From Alphaproteobacteria bacterium (GTDB lineage Bacteria; Pseudomonadota; Alphaproteobacteria; CACIAM-22H2): DNA of 64,000 nt. The stretch covers positions 248,001 to 312,000 of the forward strand of contig JAEULA010000008.1 of assembly GCA_016793165.1 (NCBI GenBank), read 5' to 3'. The translations under genes were made by a program, and so were the position numbers. The notes beneath the pieces were generated by a model. That model made no database searches. It had not been told where the DNA came from and was given only the letters and a program-made list of their open reading frames with translations. Positions 1 to 11,685 of this stretch are shown here, piece after piece (position 1 is the first letter of the stretch; every line of letters starts with the position of its first letter).

Positions 1-1205
1 TGGAAGAGGAGCCAGATCGCGATGGCCATGTTCACGAGGTTCCAGCCGATGCCGTGCAGGAATGCGGCGCGGTAGGAGCCGGTGAGATCGTAGATGAGCC
101 CGCTGAGCCAGCCGCCCGCCGCCATGCCGAGGATCGTCGCCATCAGCACGACGCCGACGCGGGTGCCCGCCTCGCGCGGCGGCATGTACTCGCGCACGAT
201 CATCGCATAGCTCGGCACGATTCCGCCCTGCGAGAGACCGAACAGCGCGGAGACGACGTAGAGCGACATCAGCCCGTCGAAGGGCAGGTACAGGAGCAGC
301 GTGGCGCATTGCAGCGTCGAGCCCAGCAGCAGGGTGCGGACGCCGCCGATGCGGTCCGAGATCCAGCCGGAGGCGAGCCGGCTGACCACGCCGAGGCCGA
401 GCATCAGCGCCAGCATCTCGGCGCCGCGCGCGACGCCGTACCCGAGATCGCTGCAATAGGCGACGATGTGCACTTGCGGCATCGACATCGCGAGGCAGCA
501 GGCGATTCCCGCCACCACCAGCAGCATCTGCAGCGCGTTCGGCGACAGGGTCGCGATGACGCCGGCACTGCCGCCGGCCCGGGTCGTCGTCGGCTGGTGC
601 GGGACCGGCCGCCGGAGCGCGAGGGTGAGCGGCAGCATCACCACGAGGCATACGAGGCCGATGCCGATATAAGTCGCCCGCCAGCCGGCCGATGCGACGA
701 AGGGCTGGATGAAGGGCGGCCACACGGCGCCGGCGAGATAGCTGCCGGTCGCCGCGATCCCGACCGCGACCCCGCGACGCCGGGTGAACCAGTGCGAGAT
801 GTCGGCGACGAGCGGGCCGAGCATCGCCGAGCTGCCGAGCATCCCGATCAGCAATCCCTGGACGAGCGCGAACTGCCAAAGGCTCGTCGTGAATGCCGCC
901 AGGGCGTAGCCGCCGCCCAGGGCGAGCGCGCTGATCACCGCCGGGACGACGATGCCCACGCGGTCGGCGAGGCGCCCCATGAACACGCTGCCGAAGGCGA
1001 AGCCGAGCATCGTCGCGGTGTAGGGCAGGGAGGCGCCGCCGCGCGCGACGCCGAACTCGGCCTGCACCGCCGGCAGCACGACCACGACCGACCAGGTGCC
1101 GACGCTGCCGGCGGTTGCCAGCACGAGCGAGACGATCAGCCGGAACCACGCATACGGCGATTCCGGGACCGACATGTCGCGGCCGGTTGCGGCCTTGTCT
1201 GCCAT
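1..1205 (-). CDS. MFS transporter, C-terminus cut by window edge
   Basis: Major facilitator superfamily permease of the inner membrane; substrate not predictable. Reading the minus strand from ATG at 1205 gives about 401 residues without a stop before the edge. Residues about 20-45 form the first membrane helix, and GRLADR near residue 80 is the MFS signature loop between helices 2 and 3. A basic loop with TRRR near residue 140 and many further hydrophobic helices follow. A second RLADR-like loop, SGWISDR, marks the C-terminal half. Family members are about 400-430 residues, so only a short C-terminal piece is missing. The gene stands alone, downstream of a minus-strand terminator. Family assignment is secure; the role is not. 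Confidence 0.9.
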   Translation of the reverse strand, partial: MADKAATGRDMSVPESPYAWFRLIVSLVLATAGSVGTWSVVVVLPAVQAEFGVARGGASLPYTATMLGFAFGSVFMGRLADRVGIVVPAVISALALGGGYALAAFTTSLWQFALVQGLLIGMLGSSAMLGPLVADISHWFTRRRGVAVGIAATGSYLAGAVWPPFIQPFVASAGWRATYIGIGLVCLVVMLPLTLALRRPVPHQPTTTRAGGSAGVIATLSPNALQMLLVVAGIACCLAMSMPQVHIVAYCSDLGYGVARGAEMLALMLGLGVVSRLASGWISDRIGGVRTLLLGSTLQCATLLLYLPFDGLMSLYVVSALFGLSQGGIVPSYAMIVREYMPPREAGTRVGVVLMATILGMAAGGWLSGLIYDLTGSYRAAFLHGIGWNLVNMAIAIWLLF

Positions 1206-1275
1206 CGCGCTACGCGTCCTTCTACTGTCCGGTGCCGGATCGCCGGCGATGCCGCTGCGCGTCCCCCGCCGAATG

Positions 1276-1305
1276 AAAAGGCCGCCGGCCCGTCGGGCGG
1301 CGGCC
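1276..1305 (-). terminator. Rho-independent terminator, minus strand
   Basis: Arms 1280-1291 and 1295-1305 pair over 11 bp with one bulged base and a 3-base loop. On the minus strand the stem is followed by TTTT (1279-1276). It lies between the MFS start at 1205 and the tRNA-Gln further upstream, so it would stop minus-strand transcripts coming from beyond 1305. Confidence 0.65.
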
Positions 1306-1956
1306 CCTGCGATGCCGCAATCCGGCTCGCGTCGGAACATCGAAACATGCGCTCGGCGCGGATACCAGACTTTCGGTGCGATCCGCATGGCGTGGTCATG
1401 AAAAGCGCATGGGTATCCGTCGCGACGTCGATCCCGGCATCGCGACGGGCTGCGATCTCGAGCCGAAGGATCTCTTGCACGATGTCGCCATTGCGTCGGC
1501 GAGATCGCCGCGTTGGCCCGGCTTGGGCGGCGATGACGTTTGGCCGCGGTGACCGCGTCAGGGCCTTTCGGCGCCCTGCGGGTGCTCGCCGGGGTCCCAA
1601 GCCGCTGGGCGCGACCGGCCCAGAGGCGGGACGCCACCGGGTCGGCCATTGCCGCGCGTAGCGCCGCGGAAGCGGGATCGGTCGATCGCGCGGCCCGGCT
1701 CACGCGCGGGCACCGAGGGCGCCGGCCGGCCAGGGTCCCCCTCGGGCTCATTCCGCCGGGTCGGGGCACGTGCCCGCGACACCCGAGTGCCGACAAGGGC
1801 ACCCGCTCCACGCGGGGAGATCCGGCTCCAAGAGCGGCTCAGCCCTGTCTTTCGGATGGAGGTTCCAGGAAAGGGCCATCACGCCGGGGGGGGCGATGTC
1901 CCTCGCGGCGATGCCCCCTACGGCGGGGATCCGGTGGGGGAAGCCCCGTCGGACGA
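1306..1956. other. 650-base stretch with no supported gene
   Basis: Open frames exist on both strands but none has family-like composition, a ribosome binding site and a start together. One minus-strand frame (1600 to 1136) has a protein-like patch near 1440-1490 but runs through the terminator and into the MFS start. A run of eight G occurs at 1886-1893. The stretch lies between tRNA-Gln and the minus-strand terminator, so it may be transcribed as tRNA trailer or carry an unrecognised small RNA. Confidence 0.4.
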
Positions 1957-2030
1957 TGGCTGGGGGACGTGGACTCGAACCACGATACGCAGAACCAGAA
2001 TCTGCAGTCCTACCATTAGACGATCCCCCA
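1957..2030 (-). tRNA. tRNA-Gln (anticodon CTG)
   Basis: Read on the minus strand from 2030, the sequence folds as a cloverleaf. The acceptor arms TGGGGGA (2030-2024) and TCCCCCA (1967-1961) pair over 7 bp. The D arm contains TAATGGTA, the anticodon stem is GCAGA/TCTGC with loop TTCTGGT, and the T arm has loop TTCGAGT. Loop positions 34-36 read CTG, which decodes the CAG glutamine codon. The CCA end is encoded (1959-1957) after discriminator G at 1960. No integrase gene lies nearby, so there is no sign of use as an attachment site. Confidence 0.95.
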
Positions 2031-2071
2031 GCGGGTCGTCTGCTGCCCGCCCCGGAGGGGCGAGCGGCGCC

Positions 2072-2101
2072 GATATAAGGCCTGACGCGGGATCGACACA
2101 A
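2072..2101 (-). promoter_or_regulatory. Putative sigma-70 promoter for tRNA-Gln
   Basis: On the minus strand TTGTGT (2101-2096) and TATATC (2077-2072) are separated by 18 bases. The predicted start near 2065 gives about 35 bases of 5' leader before the tRNA. This is inferred from consensus similarity only. Confidence 0.5.
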
Positions 2102-2178
2102 GCCTGTCCTCGGTTAAACTTCTGCTATTCCCGACACAACCTCCGGAGTCCCCGGCGGCGAGCAGGAGAAGATCGGCG

Positions 2179-3207
2179 GTGAGTCCCACACCCGACCCCT
2201 ACGCGGCCGGCGGTCCCCCGGCCGGCGCGGTCTATGCGGCGCTGGATCTCGGCACGAATACGTGCCGGCTCCTGGTCGCACGGCCGACCGGCAGCCTGGG
2301 ATTCCGGGTCGTCGATGCGTTCTCGCGCATCGTCAGGCTGGGCGAGCGGGTGGCGGCCACCGGCGAGCTGACCGACGATGCGATGTCGCGCGCGGTCGAC
2401 GCGCTCGGCGTCTGTGCGGCGAAGCTGCGCCGGCGGGGCGTGACCCATTTTCGCGGGGTCGCGACCGAGGCCTGCCGCAAGGCGCGCAACGGCGAGGACT
2501 TCCTCGATCGGGTCGAGCGCGACACCGGCATCAATCTCGAGATCATCGCGCCGCGCGAGGAGGCCGAGCTCGCGCTTGCGAGTTGCGCCCCGCTGCTCGA
2601 TCCGCGGCAGCCCTACGCGGTGCTGTTCGACATCGGCGGCGGCTCGACCGAGGTCACGTGGCTCTCCCATGCCGGCGACGGCCGCTGGGACATCATCGAC
2701 TCGATCTCGCTGCCCTGCGGCGTCGTCGCCTTTGCGGAGCGCTTCGGCGGCGATGCGATGCCGCAGGCCGACTATCTGCGCATGGTCGCCGAGGTCGCCG
2801 ATCGTCTGATCCCGTTCGAGCAGCGCCACCGCATCGCGCCGTCGATCGCGGCCGGCCAGGTGCAGATGCTCGGCACGTCCGGGACGGTGACGACGCTGTC
2901 GGGCCTCAAGCTCAACCTGCCCCGCTACGACAGGCGGGTCGTCGACGGGTCCTGGCTTGATTTCACCGACATCGTGCGCCTGAGCCACGCGCTTGCCGGG
3001 CTCGACTTCGCCGGTCGGGCCGCCCAGCCCTGCATCGGCGCCGAGCGGGCGGACCTTGTCGTCGCGGGCTGCGCGATCCTCGAGGCGATCTGCCGGATCT
3101 GGCCCGTGGGGCGGCTGCGCGTCGCCGATCGCGGGCTGCGCGAGGGAATCATCCTCGGGCTGATGGCGCGCAGCGCAACGACGGCGGGCGGCTGGCCCCG
3201 TGACTGA
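2179..3207 (+). CDS. ppx: Ppx/GppA-family phosphatase, short form
   Basis: Exopolyphosphatase/guanosine pentaphosphate phosphatase family protein of 342 residues with GTG start. The ASKHA-type phosphate loops are visible: DLGTN at 23-27, DIGGGST at 151-157 and a GTSGT loop near 235. The length equals the two core domains only, without the C-terminal HD-like domain of long Ppx enzymes such as the one at 62379. Its last 8 bases overlap rlmE, a pairing common in alphaproteobacteria, so the two are probably translated together. The family acts on polyphosphate or pppGpp; which substrate this short form uses cannot be told from sequence. Confidence 0.9.
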   Translation: MSPTPDPYAAGGPPAGAVYAALDLGTNTCRLLVARPTGSLGFRVVDAFSRIVRLGERVAATGELTDDAMSRAVDALGVCAAKLRRRGVTHFRGVATEACRKARNGEDFLDRVERDTGINLEIIAPREEAELALASCAPLLDPRQPYAVLFDIGGGSTEVTWLSHAGDGRWDIIDSISLPCGVVAFAERFGGDAMPQADYLRMVAEVADRLIPFEQRHRIAPSIAAGQVQMLGTSGTVTTLSGLKLNLPRYDRRVVDGSWLDFTDIVRLSHALAGLDFAGRAAQPCIGAERADLVVAGCAILEAICRIWPVGRLRVADRGLREGIILGLMARSATTAGGWPRD

Positions 3208-3877
3208 GAGGCGCCCCGGCAAGGGCCGCGATCGCGAGCAGCTGCGTGACGGCAAGGTGCGCACCACATCGTCGCGGCGCTGGCTCCAGCGGCAGCTCAA
3301 CGATCCTTATGTGATCGAGGCCCGGCGGGCGGGATTCCGCAGCCGCGCGGCCTTCAAGCTCGCGGAGATCGACGACAAGCTGAAGCTGCTGCGGCCGGGC
3401 ATGCGCGTCGTCGACCTGGGCGCGGCGCCGGGCGGGTGGTCCCAGATCGCTGCGCAGCGTGTCGCCGCCAGAGAGGGCCGGGGGCGCGTCGTCGCCATCG
3501 ACCTGCTGGAGATCGACCCGATTCCCGGGGTCGACCTGATGGTCGGCGATTTCATGGACGACGCCGTCCTCGCGGCTCTCGTCGAACGGGTGGGCGAATC
3601 GGTCGACGTGGTGCTGAGCGACATGGCGCCGTCGGCCTCGGGCCAGCCCGACATCGACCATCTGCGGATCCTCAACCTGGCCGAGGCGGGGCTCGCCTTC
3701 GCCGAGGCCCATCTCAAGCCAGGCGGCAGCTTCGTGACGAAGATGCTGCAGGGGAGCGGCGAGCGCGAGTTCATCGCGGCATTGCGCCGCGGATTCGCCG
3801 AGGTCGGTCGCATCAAGCCGCCGTCGAGCCGGCGCGAGTCGGCCGAGTTCTTTCTCGTCGCGCGCAGCCGCCGCTGA
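3200..3877 (+). CDS. rlmE: 23S rRNA (uridine-2'-O-)-methyltransferase RlmE
   Basis: FtsJ/RrmJ-type enzyme that methylates the ribose of U2552 in the 23S A-loop using S-adenosylmethionine. The 225-residue protein starts at GTG and overlaps ppx by 8 bases. The SAM-binding motif DLGAAPGGW is at 72-80. The K-D-K-E catalytic tetrad is recognisable as K53, D141, K181 and E213. A basic N-terminal stretch (residues 1-35) suits rRNA binding. The length is slightly above that of E. coli RrmJ (209), mostly from this N-terminal part. Assignment is firm. Confidence 0.96.
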   Translation: MTERRPGKGRDREQLRDGKVRTTSSRRWLQRQLNDPYVIEARRAGFRSRAAFKLAEIDDKLKLLRPGMRVVDLGAAPGGWSQIAAQRVAAREGRGRVVAIDLLEIDPIPGVDLMVGDFMDDAVLAALVERVGESVDVVLSDMAPSASGQPDIDHLRILNLAEAGLAFAEAHLKPGGSFVTKMLQGSGEREFIAALRRGFAEVGRIKPPSSRRESAEFFLVARSRR

Positions 3878-6786
<2,909 letters not shown>

Positions 6787-6871
6787 GTCCGCCGCCGCGA
6801 CTCGCCGAATCGCGACGACGTCGGCGCGCACCGCGCGTGCTAGCGTGATCGTCCCAGGCTGGGTGGGACCC

Positions 6872-7459
6872 ATGATCCGGATCGACCGCGCCGCAGAGAG
6901 CGACAGCAACGCGATCGCCCGCGTCTACGTGGAGGCGTGGCGCCACGCCTATGCGGGGATCCTGCCCGACGCGGCGCTGCTGCAGATGTCGGCCGAGCGC
7001 GGCGCCGCCGAATGGAGCTGGATCGTCCGCCACCGTGCGGACGTGCAGCCGGTGTTCGTCGCGCGGGCCGGGGGCGACGTCCTCGGCATGACGAGCATCG
7101 GCCTGAGTCGCGGCAGGGACCGCCCCGCCGGGGGCAGCTTCGAGCCCTCGACGCTCGAGGCGCCGGTCGGGGAGATTTACACTCTCTACGTGGCGCCGGA
7201 TGCCCAGGACCGCGGCATCGGTCGGCGGCTGCTGGCGGCGGGCCTCGCCGAGCTGGCGCAGAGGCGCTGCACGCGCAGCATGCTGTGGGTCCTGCGCGAC
7301 AATCCGGCCCGGTTCTTCTACGAGCGCACGGGCGGGCAGCGGATCGCCGAGCGCATCGAGATGCTATGGGGGCGGCCGGTCGGGCAACTGGCCTACGGCT
7401 GGAACGACAGCGGTGCGGCGGCGGCACGTCTGGCGGCTTGTCCCGCCCGGGAGTCGTAG
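6872..7459 (+). CDS. GNAT-family N-acetyltransferase
   Basis: Acyl-CoA-dependent acetyltransferase of 195 residues, substrate unknown. It begins [14 protein letters not shown], a typical GNAT beta1-alpha1, with the [10 protein letters not shown] segment common to one large subgroup. The acetyl-CoA binding loop is [10 protein letters not shown] near residue 115, and the C-terminal part has the [11 protein letters not shown] motif. ATG 6872 is preceded by a weak GGTGGG site; upstream in-frame starts lack family similarity. It lies between rsmB and guaA in the same direction and may share their transcript, but no functional link is evident. Confidence 0.88.
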   Translation: MIRIDRAAESDSNAIARVYVEAWRHAYAGILPDAALLQMSAERGAAEWSWIVRHRADVQPVFVARAGGDVLGMTSIGLSRGRDRPAGGSFEPSTLEAPVGEIYTLYVAPDAQDRGIGRRLLAAGLAELAQRRCTRSMLWVLRDNPARFFYERTGGQRIAERIEMLWGRPVGQLAYGWNDSGAAAARLAACPARES

Positions 7460-7521
7460 AGTATCTCTCGCCGCCCGTCCGCGATTCCCGCGCGGGGGGC
7501 TCATCGCCCGCGGGAGTTCCT

Positions 7522-9105
7522 GTGACCCCAGACATCAAGAGCGCGCCCGCCTCGGCCGGGCACGAACGCGTCCTCATTCTCGATTTCGGCAGTCAGGTCA
7601 CTCAGCTGATCGCGCGCCGGGTTCGCGAGAGCGGCGTCTACTGCGAGATCCATCCCTTCTCGGTGTCGGCCGACGCGATCCGCGCCTTCGCGCCGAAAGC
7701 GATCATTCTTTCCGGCGGGCCGGCCTCGGTGACCAGGCCCGACGGTCCGCGCGCGCCGGCGATCGTGTTCGAACTCGGCGTGCCGGTGCTCGGGATCTGC
7801 TACGGGCAGCAGGCGATGTGCGCGCAGCTGGGCGGCATGGTCGAGCGCTCCGACCAGCGCGAGTTCGGACGCGCCACGGTGGAGATCAAGGAGGACTGCG
7901 CGCTGTTCGAGGGCGTCTGGGAGCGCGGCCGGCGCTACGAGGTGTGGATGAGCCATGGCGACCGCGTCACGCGGCTGCCAGCCGGTTTCCGCGTCGTGGC
8001 GACGAGCGAGGGCGCACCCTTCGCCACCGCCGTCGACGAGACGCGGCGCTTCTACAGCACGATGTTCCATCCCGAGGTCGTGCACACGCCCGACGGCGCC
8101 AGGCTCCTGCGCAACTTCACGCATCGCATCGCGGGCCTGCGCGGCGACTGGACGATGGCGGCCTTTCGCCGCGAGGCGGTCGAGAAGATCCGCGCCCAGG
8201 TCGGCAAGGAGAAGGTGATCTGCGGACTCTCGGGCGGGGTCGACTCGTCCGTCGCCGCGGTGCTGATCCACGAGGCGATCGGCGACCAGCTGACCTGCAT
8301 CTTCGTCGATCACGGCCTGCTGCGGGCGGGCGAGGCGGATGAGGTGCTGCGCCTGTTCCGCGGCCACTACAACATCCCGCTCGTGCATCGCGACGCGAGC
8401 GCGGATTTCCTCGGTCGCCTCGCCGGCGTCAGCGACCCGGAGCAGAAGCGCAAGATCATCGGCGCCACCTTCATCGACGTGTTCGAGGAGGAGTCGCGCA
8501 GGATCGGCGGCGCGGCCTTCCTGGCGCAGGGCACGCTCTATCCGGATGTCATCGAATCCGTCTCCTTCACCGGCGGTCCCAGCGTCACGATCAAGTCGCA
8601 CCACAATGTCGGCGGCCTGCCGGCGCGGATGCGCCTCAAGCTGGTGGAGCCCCTGCGCGAGCTGTTCAAGGACGAGGTGCGGGCCCTCGGCTACGAGCTC
8701 GGGCTGCCGCAGAGCCTCGTGGGCCGCCATCCGTTCCCGGGTCCGGGCCTCGCGATCCGCATTCCAGGCGATATCACGCCCGAGAAGCTCATGATCCTGC
8801 GCAAGGCCGACACGGTCTATCTCGACGAGATCCGCAAGGCGGGCCTGTACGACGCGATCTGGCAGGCCTTCGCGGTGCTGCTTCCGGTGCGGACGGTCGG
8901 CGTCATGGGCGACTCTCGCTCCTACGAGTTCGTCTGCGCCTTGCGCGCGGTGACCTCGACCGACGGCATGACCGCGGAGTCCTATCCGTTCGAGCACGCG
9001 TTCCTCGCGCGGGTCGCGACGCGGATGGTCAACGAGGTCCGCGGCGTCAATCGCGTCGTCTACGACGTCACGTCGAAACCGCCCGGCACGATCGAGTGGG
9101 AATAG
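7522..9105 (+). CDS. guaA: GMP synthase (glutamine-hydrolysing)
   Basis: Converts XMP to GMP using ATP and glutamine. GTG start at 7522, preceded by GGGAG, gives 527 residues, the normal length. The class I glutaminase domain has the nucleophile C93 in GICYGQQ and histidine H183 in FHPEV. The ATP pyrophosphatase P-loop SGGVDSS begins near residue 237, and the C-terminal dimerisation domain ends in the canonical GTIEWE. guaB lies upstream in the same cluster. Assignment is certain. Confidence 0.98.
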   Translation: MTPDIKSAPASAGHERVLILDFGSQVTQLIARRVRESGVYCEIHPFSVSADAIRAFAPKAIILSGGPASVTRPDGPRAPAIVFELGVPVLGICYGQQAMCAQLGGMVERSDQREFGRATVEIKEDCALFEGVWERGRRYEVWMSHGDRVTRLPAGFRVVATSEGAPFATAVDETRRFYSTMFHPEVVHTPDGARLLRNFTHRIAGLRGDWTMAAFRREAVEKIRAQVGKEKVICGLSGGVDSSVAAVLIHEAIGDQLTCIFVDHGLLRAGEADEVLRLFRGHYNIPLVHRDASADFLGRLAGVSDPEQKRKIIGATFIDVFEEESRRIGGAAFLAQGTLYPDVIESVSFTGGPSVTIKSHHNVGGLPARMRLKLVEPLRELFKDEVRALGYELGLPQSLVGRHPFPGPGLAIRIPGDITPEKLMILRKADTVYLDEIRKAGLYDAIWQAFAVLLPVRTVGVMGDSRSYEFVCALRAVTSTDGMTAESYPFEHAFLARVATRMVNEVRGVNRVVYDVTSKPPGTIEWE

Positions 9106-9232
9106 GCCGCGCTCGCCGCGAGGCATCGGGCCTCGCGATGAGGCGGATGGTCGCGGTGCCTGCTGGCCGGTTGCCGCGTCGGGGCCGCCGGCATAGGTCG
9201 CCTCTCACGATGCCAAGCATGCGCACACGACG

Positions 9233-9697
9233 ATGGTCGATCCGCGCGAGGTCGTGAGCCGCCGGGCGCGGATCACCGCGGAGATCGTCGCGACGACGGG
9301 GATCGACGAGGCGATGATCGAGCGGCTGGTGCGCCGCTTCTACGCGCGCGTCCGCGAGGATGGACTCATCGGCCCCATGTTCGAGGCGCGTATCGCCGAC
9401 TGGGAGCCCCACCTGCAGCGCATGTGTGCCTTCTGGTCGTCGGTCGCGCTGCTGTCCGGGCGCTATCACGGCAGCCCGATGTCCATGCATTCCGTGCTGC
9501 CCATCGACGGCGGGCATTTCGACCGGTGGCTGGCGATCTTCGAGGCGACTGCGCGGGACGTCTGCGCACCGGCGGCCGCGGACTTCTTCGTGGCGAGAGC
9601 GCGACGCATCGCCGAGAGCCTCGAACTCGGCATTTCCCACGGTCGCGGCGTCACGCTCGAGACGCGACGGCGCCTGGGCGAACGCGGGCCGCCCTGA
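9233..9697 (+). CDS. Group 3 truncated haemoglobin
   Basis: Small 2-on-2 globin of 154 residues expected to bind haem and react with O2, NO or related ligands. It shows the group III pattern: RFYARVREDGLIGPMF in the B-helix region, HLQRMCAFW in the E helix, YHGSPM, and LPIDGGHFDRWL in the F-G region with H as the probable proximal ligand. Family length is about 130-150. It lies 127 bases after guaA with its own weak start context. Members are linked to nitrosative or oxidative stress, but no sensor or NO-related gene adjoins it here. Confidence 0.92.
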   Translation: MVDPREVVSRRARITAEIVATTGIDEAMIERLVRRFYARVREDGLIGPMFEARIADWEPHLQRMCAFWSSVALLSGRYHGSPMSMHSVLPIDGGHFDRWLAIFEATARDVCAPAAADFFVARARRIAESLELGISHGRGVTLETRRRLGERGPP

Positions 9698-9858
9698 GCA
9701 ATTCGGTTGATACGGAAGAGCCCGGGGCATGCGGTCGCGACCGCGACGGCGGGCAGGCCGGGAACGGGCTGTCGTCCTGCGACGGGAGGCGGCTTTCGGG
9801 ACGTGCGGCGGCGAATCCTTCACGGGGCGTTAAGCCCGCGGCCCTTAGCGTCGCGCCC

Positions 9859-10086
9859 ATGGACTCCAATCGACGCCTCGCCGACGCGGTCTTGGCCGCG
9901 TTCAACCAGGCTTGCGAGCAGGAGCGGCTGGATGCCGCCGAACTCCTGCTCCAGGTCCTCGAACTCGTGCAGACGCCGCCCAGCGCCCAGGTCATCGAGC
10001 GCCGGGCGCGTGCCGCTGAAGGCAATGATCACGCGCGCGAACGGCTGGCCGGGCTGCGCGCGCCACGAGGCAAGTCGATCCACTGA
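9859..10086 (+). CDS. Small conserved-looking helical protein, unknown role
   Basis: A 75-residue protein starting MDSNRRLADAVLAAFNQACE, predicted to be mostly helical and soluble, with a leucine-rich amphipathic stretch at about 25-37 and a basic C-terminus. It resembles short uncharacterised alphaproteobacterial proteins as I remember them, but I cannot name a family. No clear ribosome binding site precedes ATG 9859. A similar-length frame on the opposite strand looks like its shadow. The gene converges on the DUF2794 gene with a 16-base gap. Confidence 0.6.
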   Translation: MDSNRRLADAVLAAFNQACEQERLDAAELLLQVLELVQTPPSAQVIERRARAAEGNDHARERLAGLRAPRGKSIH

Positions 10087-10102
10087 CGGCGTGTCGCCGG
10101 GG

Positions 10103-10438
10103 CTATTTCGCCGGGTCCAGTTCGCTGCGCAGGCGCGAGAGCGCCTCGTCGAGCGTGCGCGCCTGGGCCAAGCGGCGCGAGCCGGCGAGAACGACGAAAT
10201 CGCCCTGCCGATAGGTGCCGGGCCTGAACTTGGCGATCACATAGAGCGGCCAGTCGTAGGAGCTCCGGAACACCGCGAACCCGCAATAGCGCGGCTGCTG
10301 CTCGATCGCGTAGTCGCGCCACTCGCCGCGCGCCACGCGTTCCGAATAGAGAGCGAGGATCGTCCGCAATTCGCGGCTGTCGAAAAAGGGCGCCCGCTGC
10401 TGCTGGCGGAAATCCTTCAGCCGAACGAGTGTTCCCAT
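10103..10438 (-). CDS. DUF2794 domain protein
   Basis: A 111-residue protein of the DUF2794 family, largely confined to alphaproteobacteria, function unknown. The protein starts at ATG 10438 (MGTLVRLKDF) and carries the characteristic central block FFDSRELRTILALYS, then WRDYAIEQQ and FAVFRSSYDWPLYVIAKF. Upstream in-frame codons give an arginine-rich, non-homologous extension and were rejected. No signal peptide or membrane helix is seen. The lipoprotein gene lies 82 bases upstream on the same strand and may share its transcript. Confidence 0.88.
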   Translation of the reverse strand: MGTLVRLKDFRQQQRAPFFDSRELRTILALYSERVARGEWRDYAIEQQPRYCGFAVFRSSYDWPLYVIAKFRPGTYRQGDFVVLAGSRRLAQARTLDEALSRLRSELDPAK

Positions 10439-10520
10439 GTTCCCCCGTGGCTCCGTCCATCCCCGGTGGCGGATGGTCGAGATGCCCGGACGGCGCCGAG
10501 CTTCCGAACGTTGTCGCAAC

Positions 10521-10847
10521 TCAGCGCGACTGTCCAGGCGGGGGCAGGTAGCGGCTCTTCGGCATGGTCGGGTGCGGCTGGTCGAAGCAGGTGACTGCGG
10601 CGAGCGTCTGGTAGCAGTAGCTCGCGGCGGCAACCGGCTCCGCGCGCGGCCGGCAGATCGGCTTGCGCTCGAATGTCCGCATCGGCTCGCAATCCTCGTC
10701 GTTGAGCGCCGACAGCGCCCAACCCGATATGCTGCGGCCGGAGGTCTTGTAATTGTTGTTCTCGATCAGGCCGACCAGCGCGATCTCGCTGGCGCAGCCG
10801 GACAGGCCAAGAAGGGCGAGGACGGGGAGGAGGCGGCGCAGGGACAT
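10521..10847 (-). CDS. Small cysteine-containing lipoprotein, unknown
   Basis: A 108-residue predicted lipoprotein. Residues 1-17 form a signal peptide ending in lipobox LSGC, so C18 would be lipidated and the protein anchored in the periplasm. Four further cysteines follow in the EDCEPM, PICRP, SYCYQTL and VTCFDQP segments and could form two disulphides. This cysteine pattern resembles a conserved alphaproteobacterial lipoprotein type, but I know no assigned function. It is transcribed towards the DUF2794 gene. Confidence 0.75.
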   Translation of the reverse strand: MSLRRLLPVLALLGLSGCASEIALVGLIENNNYKTSGRSISGWALSALNDEDCEPMRTFERKPICRPRAEPVAAASYCYQTLAAVTCFDQPHPTMPKSRYLPPPGQSR

Positions 10848-10971
10848 GATCCGGCAGTGTGGCCGCGGGCGCCTAATCGAGCCTTAACCGCCCGACACCT
10901 TCCCCCTTCTGGGCGTCGAAAATTCTGAGATTTCAGGCCGATCAGCTTCGCTCTTGATGTCGGGTCTCGGT

Positions 10972-11000
10972 TTGCGCCGACTGGGTCCTGTCGTTATGTT
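10972..11000 (+). promoter_or_regulatory. Putative sigma-70 promoter of the yfgM-bamB-der operon
   Basis: TTGCGC (10972-10977) and TATGTT (10995-11000) with a 17-base spacer, placing transcription start near 11007, about 33 bases before the GTG start at 11040. Consensus-based. Confidence 0.45.
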
Positions 11001-11039
11001 ACCCGCCACTTTTCCCCACCTCGGACCGACGACGATCCC

Positions 11040-11684
11040 GTGACGGACATCTTCAACGAAGTCGACGACGACCTCAGACGCGATCGGGCCGAGCAGCTCT
11101 GGAAGCGATACGGCAACTACGTCATCGCCGCCGCGGCCGCGATCGTCGTCGCGACGGCGGGCTGGGTCTGGTGGACCGATTATCAGCGCAAGCAGGCGGC
11201 CGCCGAGGGCGAGGCGTTCTTCGCCGCCGCTGCCAAGGCGAGCGGTGGCGATCAGGATGGGGCGGCAGCGGCACTGACGACGCTGGCGCGAGACGGCAAG
11301 TCCGGTTTCGCGCCGCTGGCGCTGATGTATGAGGCCGGGCTGAAGGCGCGCAAGGGCGATGCCGCCGGCAGCGCCGCGCTCTACCGGGCGGTGGCAGGCG
11401 ACTCCAAGGTCGACGGCGATCTGCGCGACGCCGCCACGCTGCTCGGCGCGCTCGTGAGTGTCGAGACCGCGCCCGCCGCCGAGATCGACGGCGCCCTCGC
11501 CCGCATCACGGCAGCCAAGTCCCCGTGGCGCTTCACCGCGTTCGAGATCGCAGCGGTGACGGCGCTCAAGGCCGGCAACACGGCGCGTGCCAAGGAATTC
11601 TATGCGCGGATCGCCGACGATCCGGGCGCACCCGGAAGCCTGCGTGCCCGCGCCGCCGAAATGCTCCAGGCCATCGGCAGCTGA
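11040..11684 (+). CDS. YfgM-like TPR membrane protein
   Basis: A 214-residue protein with one membrane helix (about 27-47) after a charged cytoplasmic N-terminus, followed by a periplasmic helical-repeat domain. This is the layout of YfgM, an ancillary SecYEG-associated protein that interacts with periplasmic chaperones. The C-terminal part ends with a TPR-like NTARAKEFYARI segment. GTG start. It sits 1 base before bamB and upstream of der, the conserved yfgM-bamB-der order, which supports the assignment more than its weak sequence similarity does. Confidence 0.85.
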   Translation: MTDIFNEVDDDLRRDRAEQLWKRYGNYVIAAAAAIVVATAGWVWWTDYQRKQAAAEGEAFFAAAAKASGGDQDGAAAALTTLARDGKSGFAPLALMYEAGLKARKGDAAGSAALYRAVAGDSKVDGDLRDAATLLGALVSVETAPAAEIDGALARITAAKSPWRFTAFEIAAVTALKAGNTARAKEFYARIADDPGAPGSLRARAAEMLQAIGS

Positions 11685-11685
11685 G

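Noticed and set aside
1136..1600. Minus-strand 154-codon frame with a protein-like patch
   Set aside because: It overlaps the MFS start and the terminator, has no ribosome site, and is arginine-rich at its start.
54..1661. 535-codon open frame on the plus strand
   Set aside because: It is antisense to the MFS gene, rich in Arg/His/Ala as expected for a high-GC shadow, with no family-like blocks.
1748..2101. Minus-strand 117-codon frame
   Set aside because: It reads through tRNA-Gln; the SNGRTADSGS stretch is the translated tRNA.
9731..9744. 14-bp palindrome GCGGTCGCGACCGC after the globin gene
   Set aside because: Short GC-only palindromes are frequent in this base composition, and there is no U-run or nearby promoter.
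9820..10083. Minus-strand 87-codon frame opposite the small helical protein
   Set aside because: The plus-strand frame has better amino-acid composition and an ATG at the expected place; the minus one looks like its shadow.
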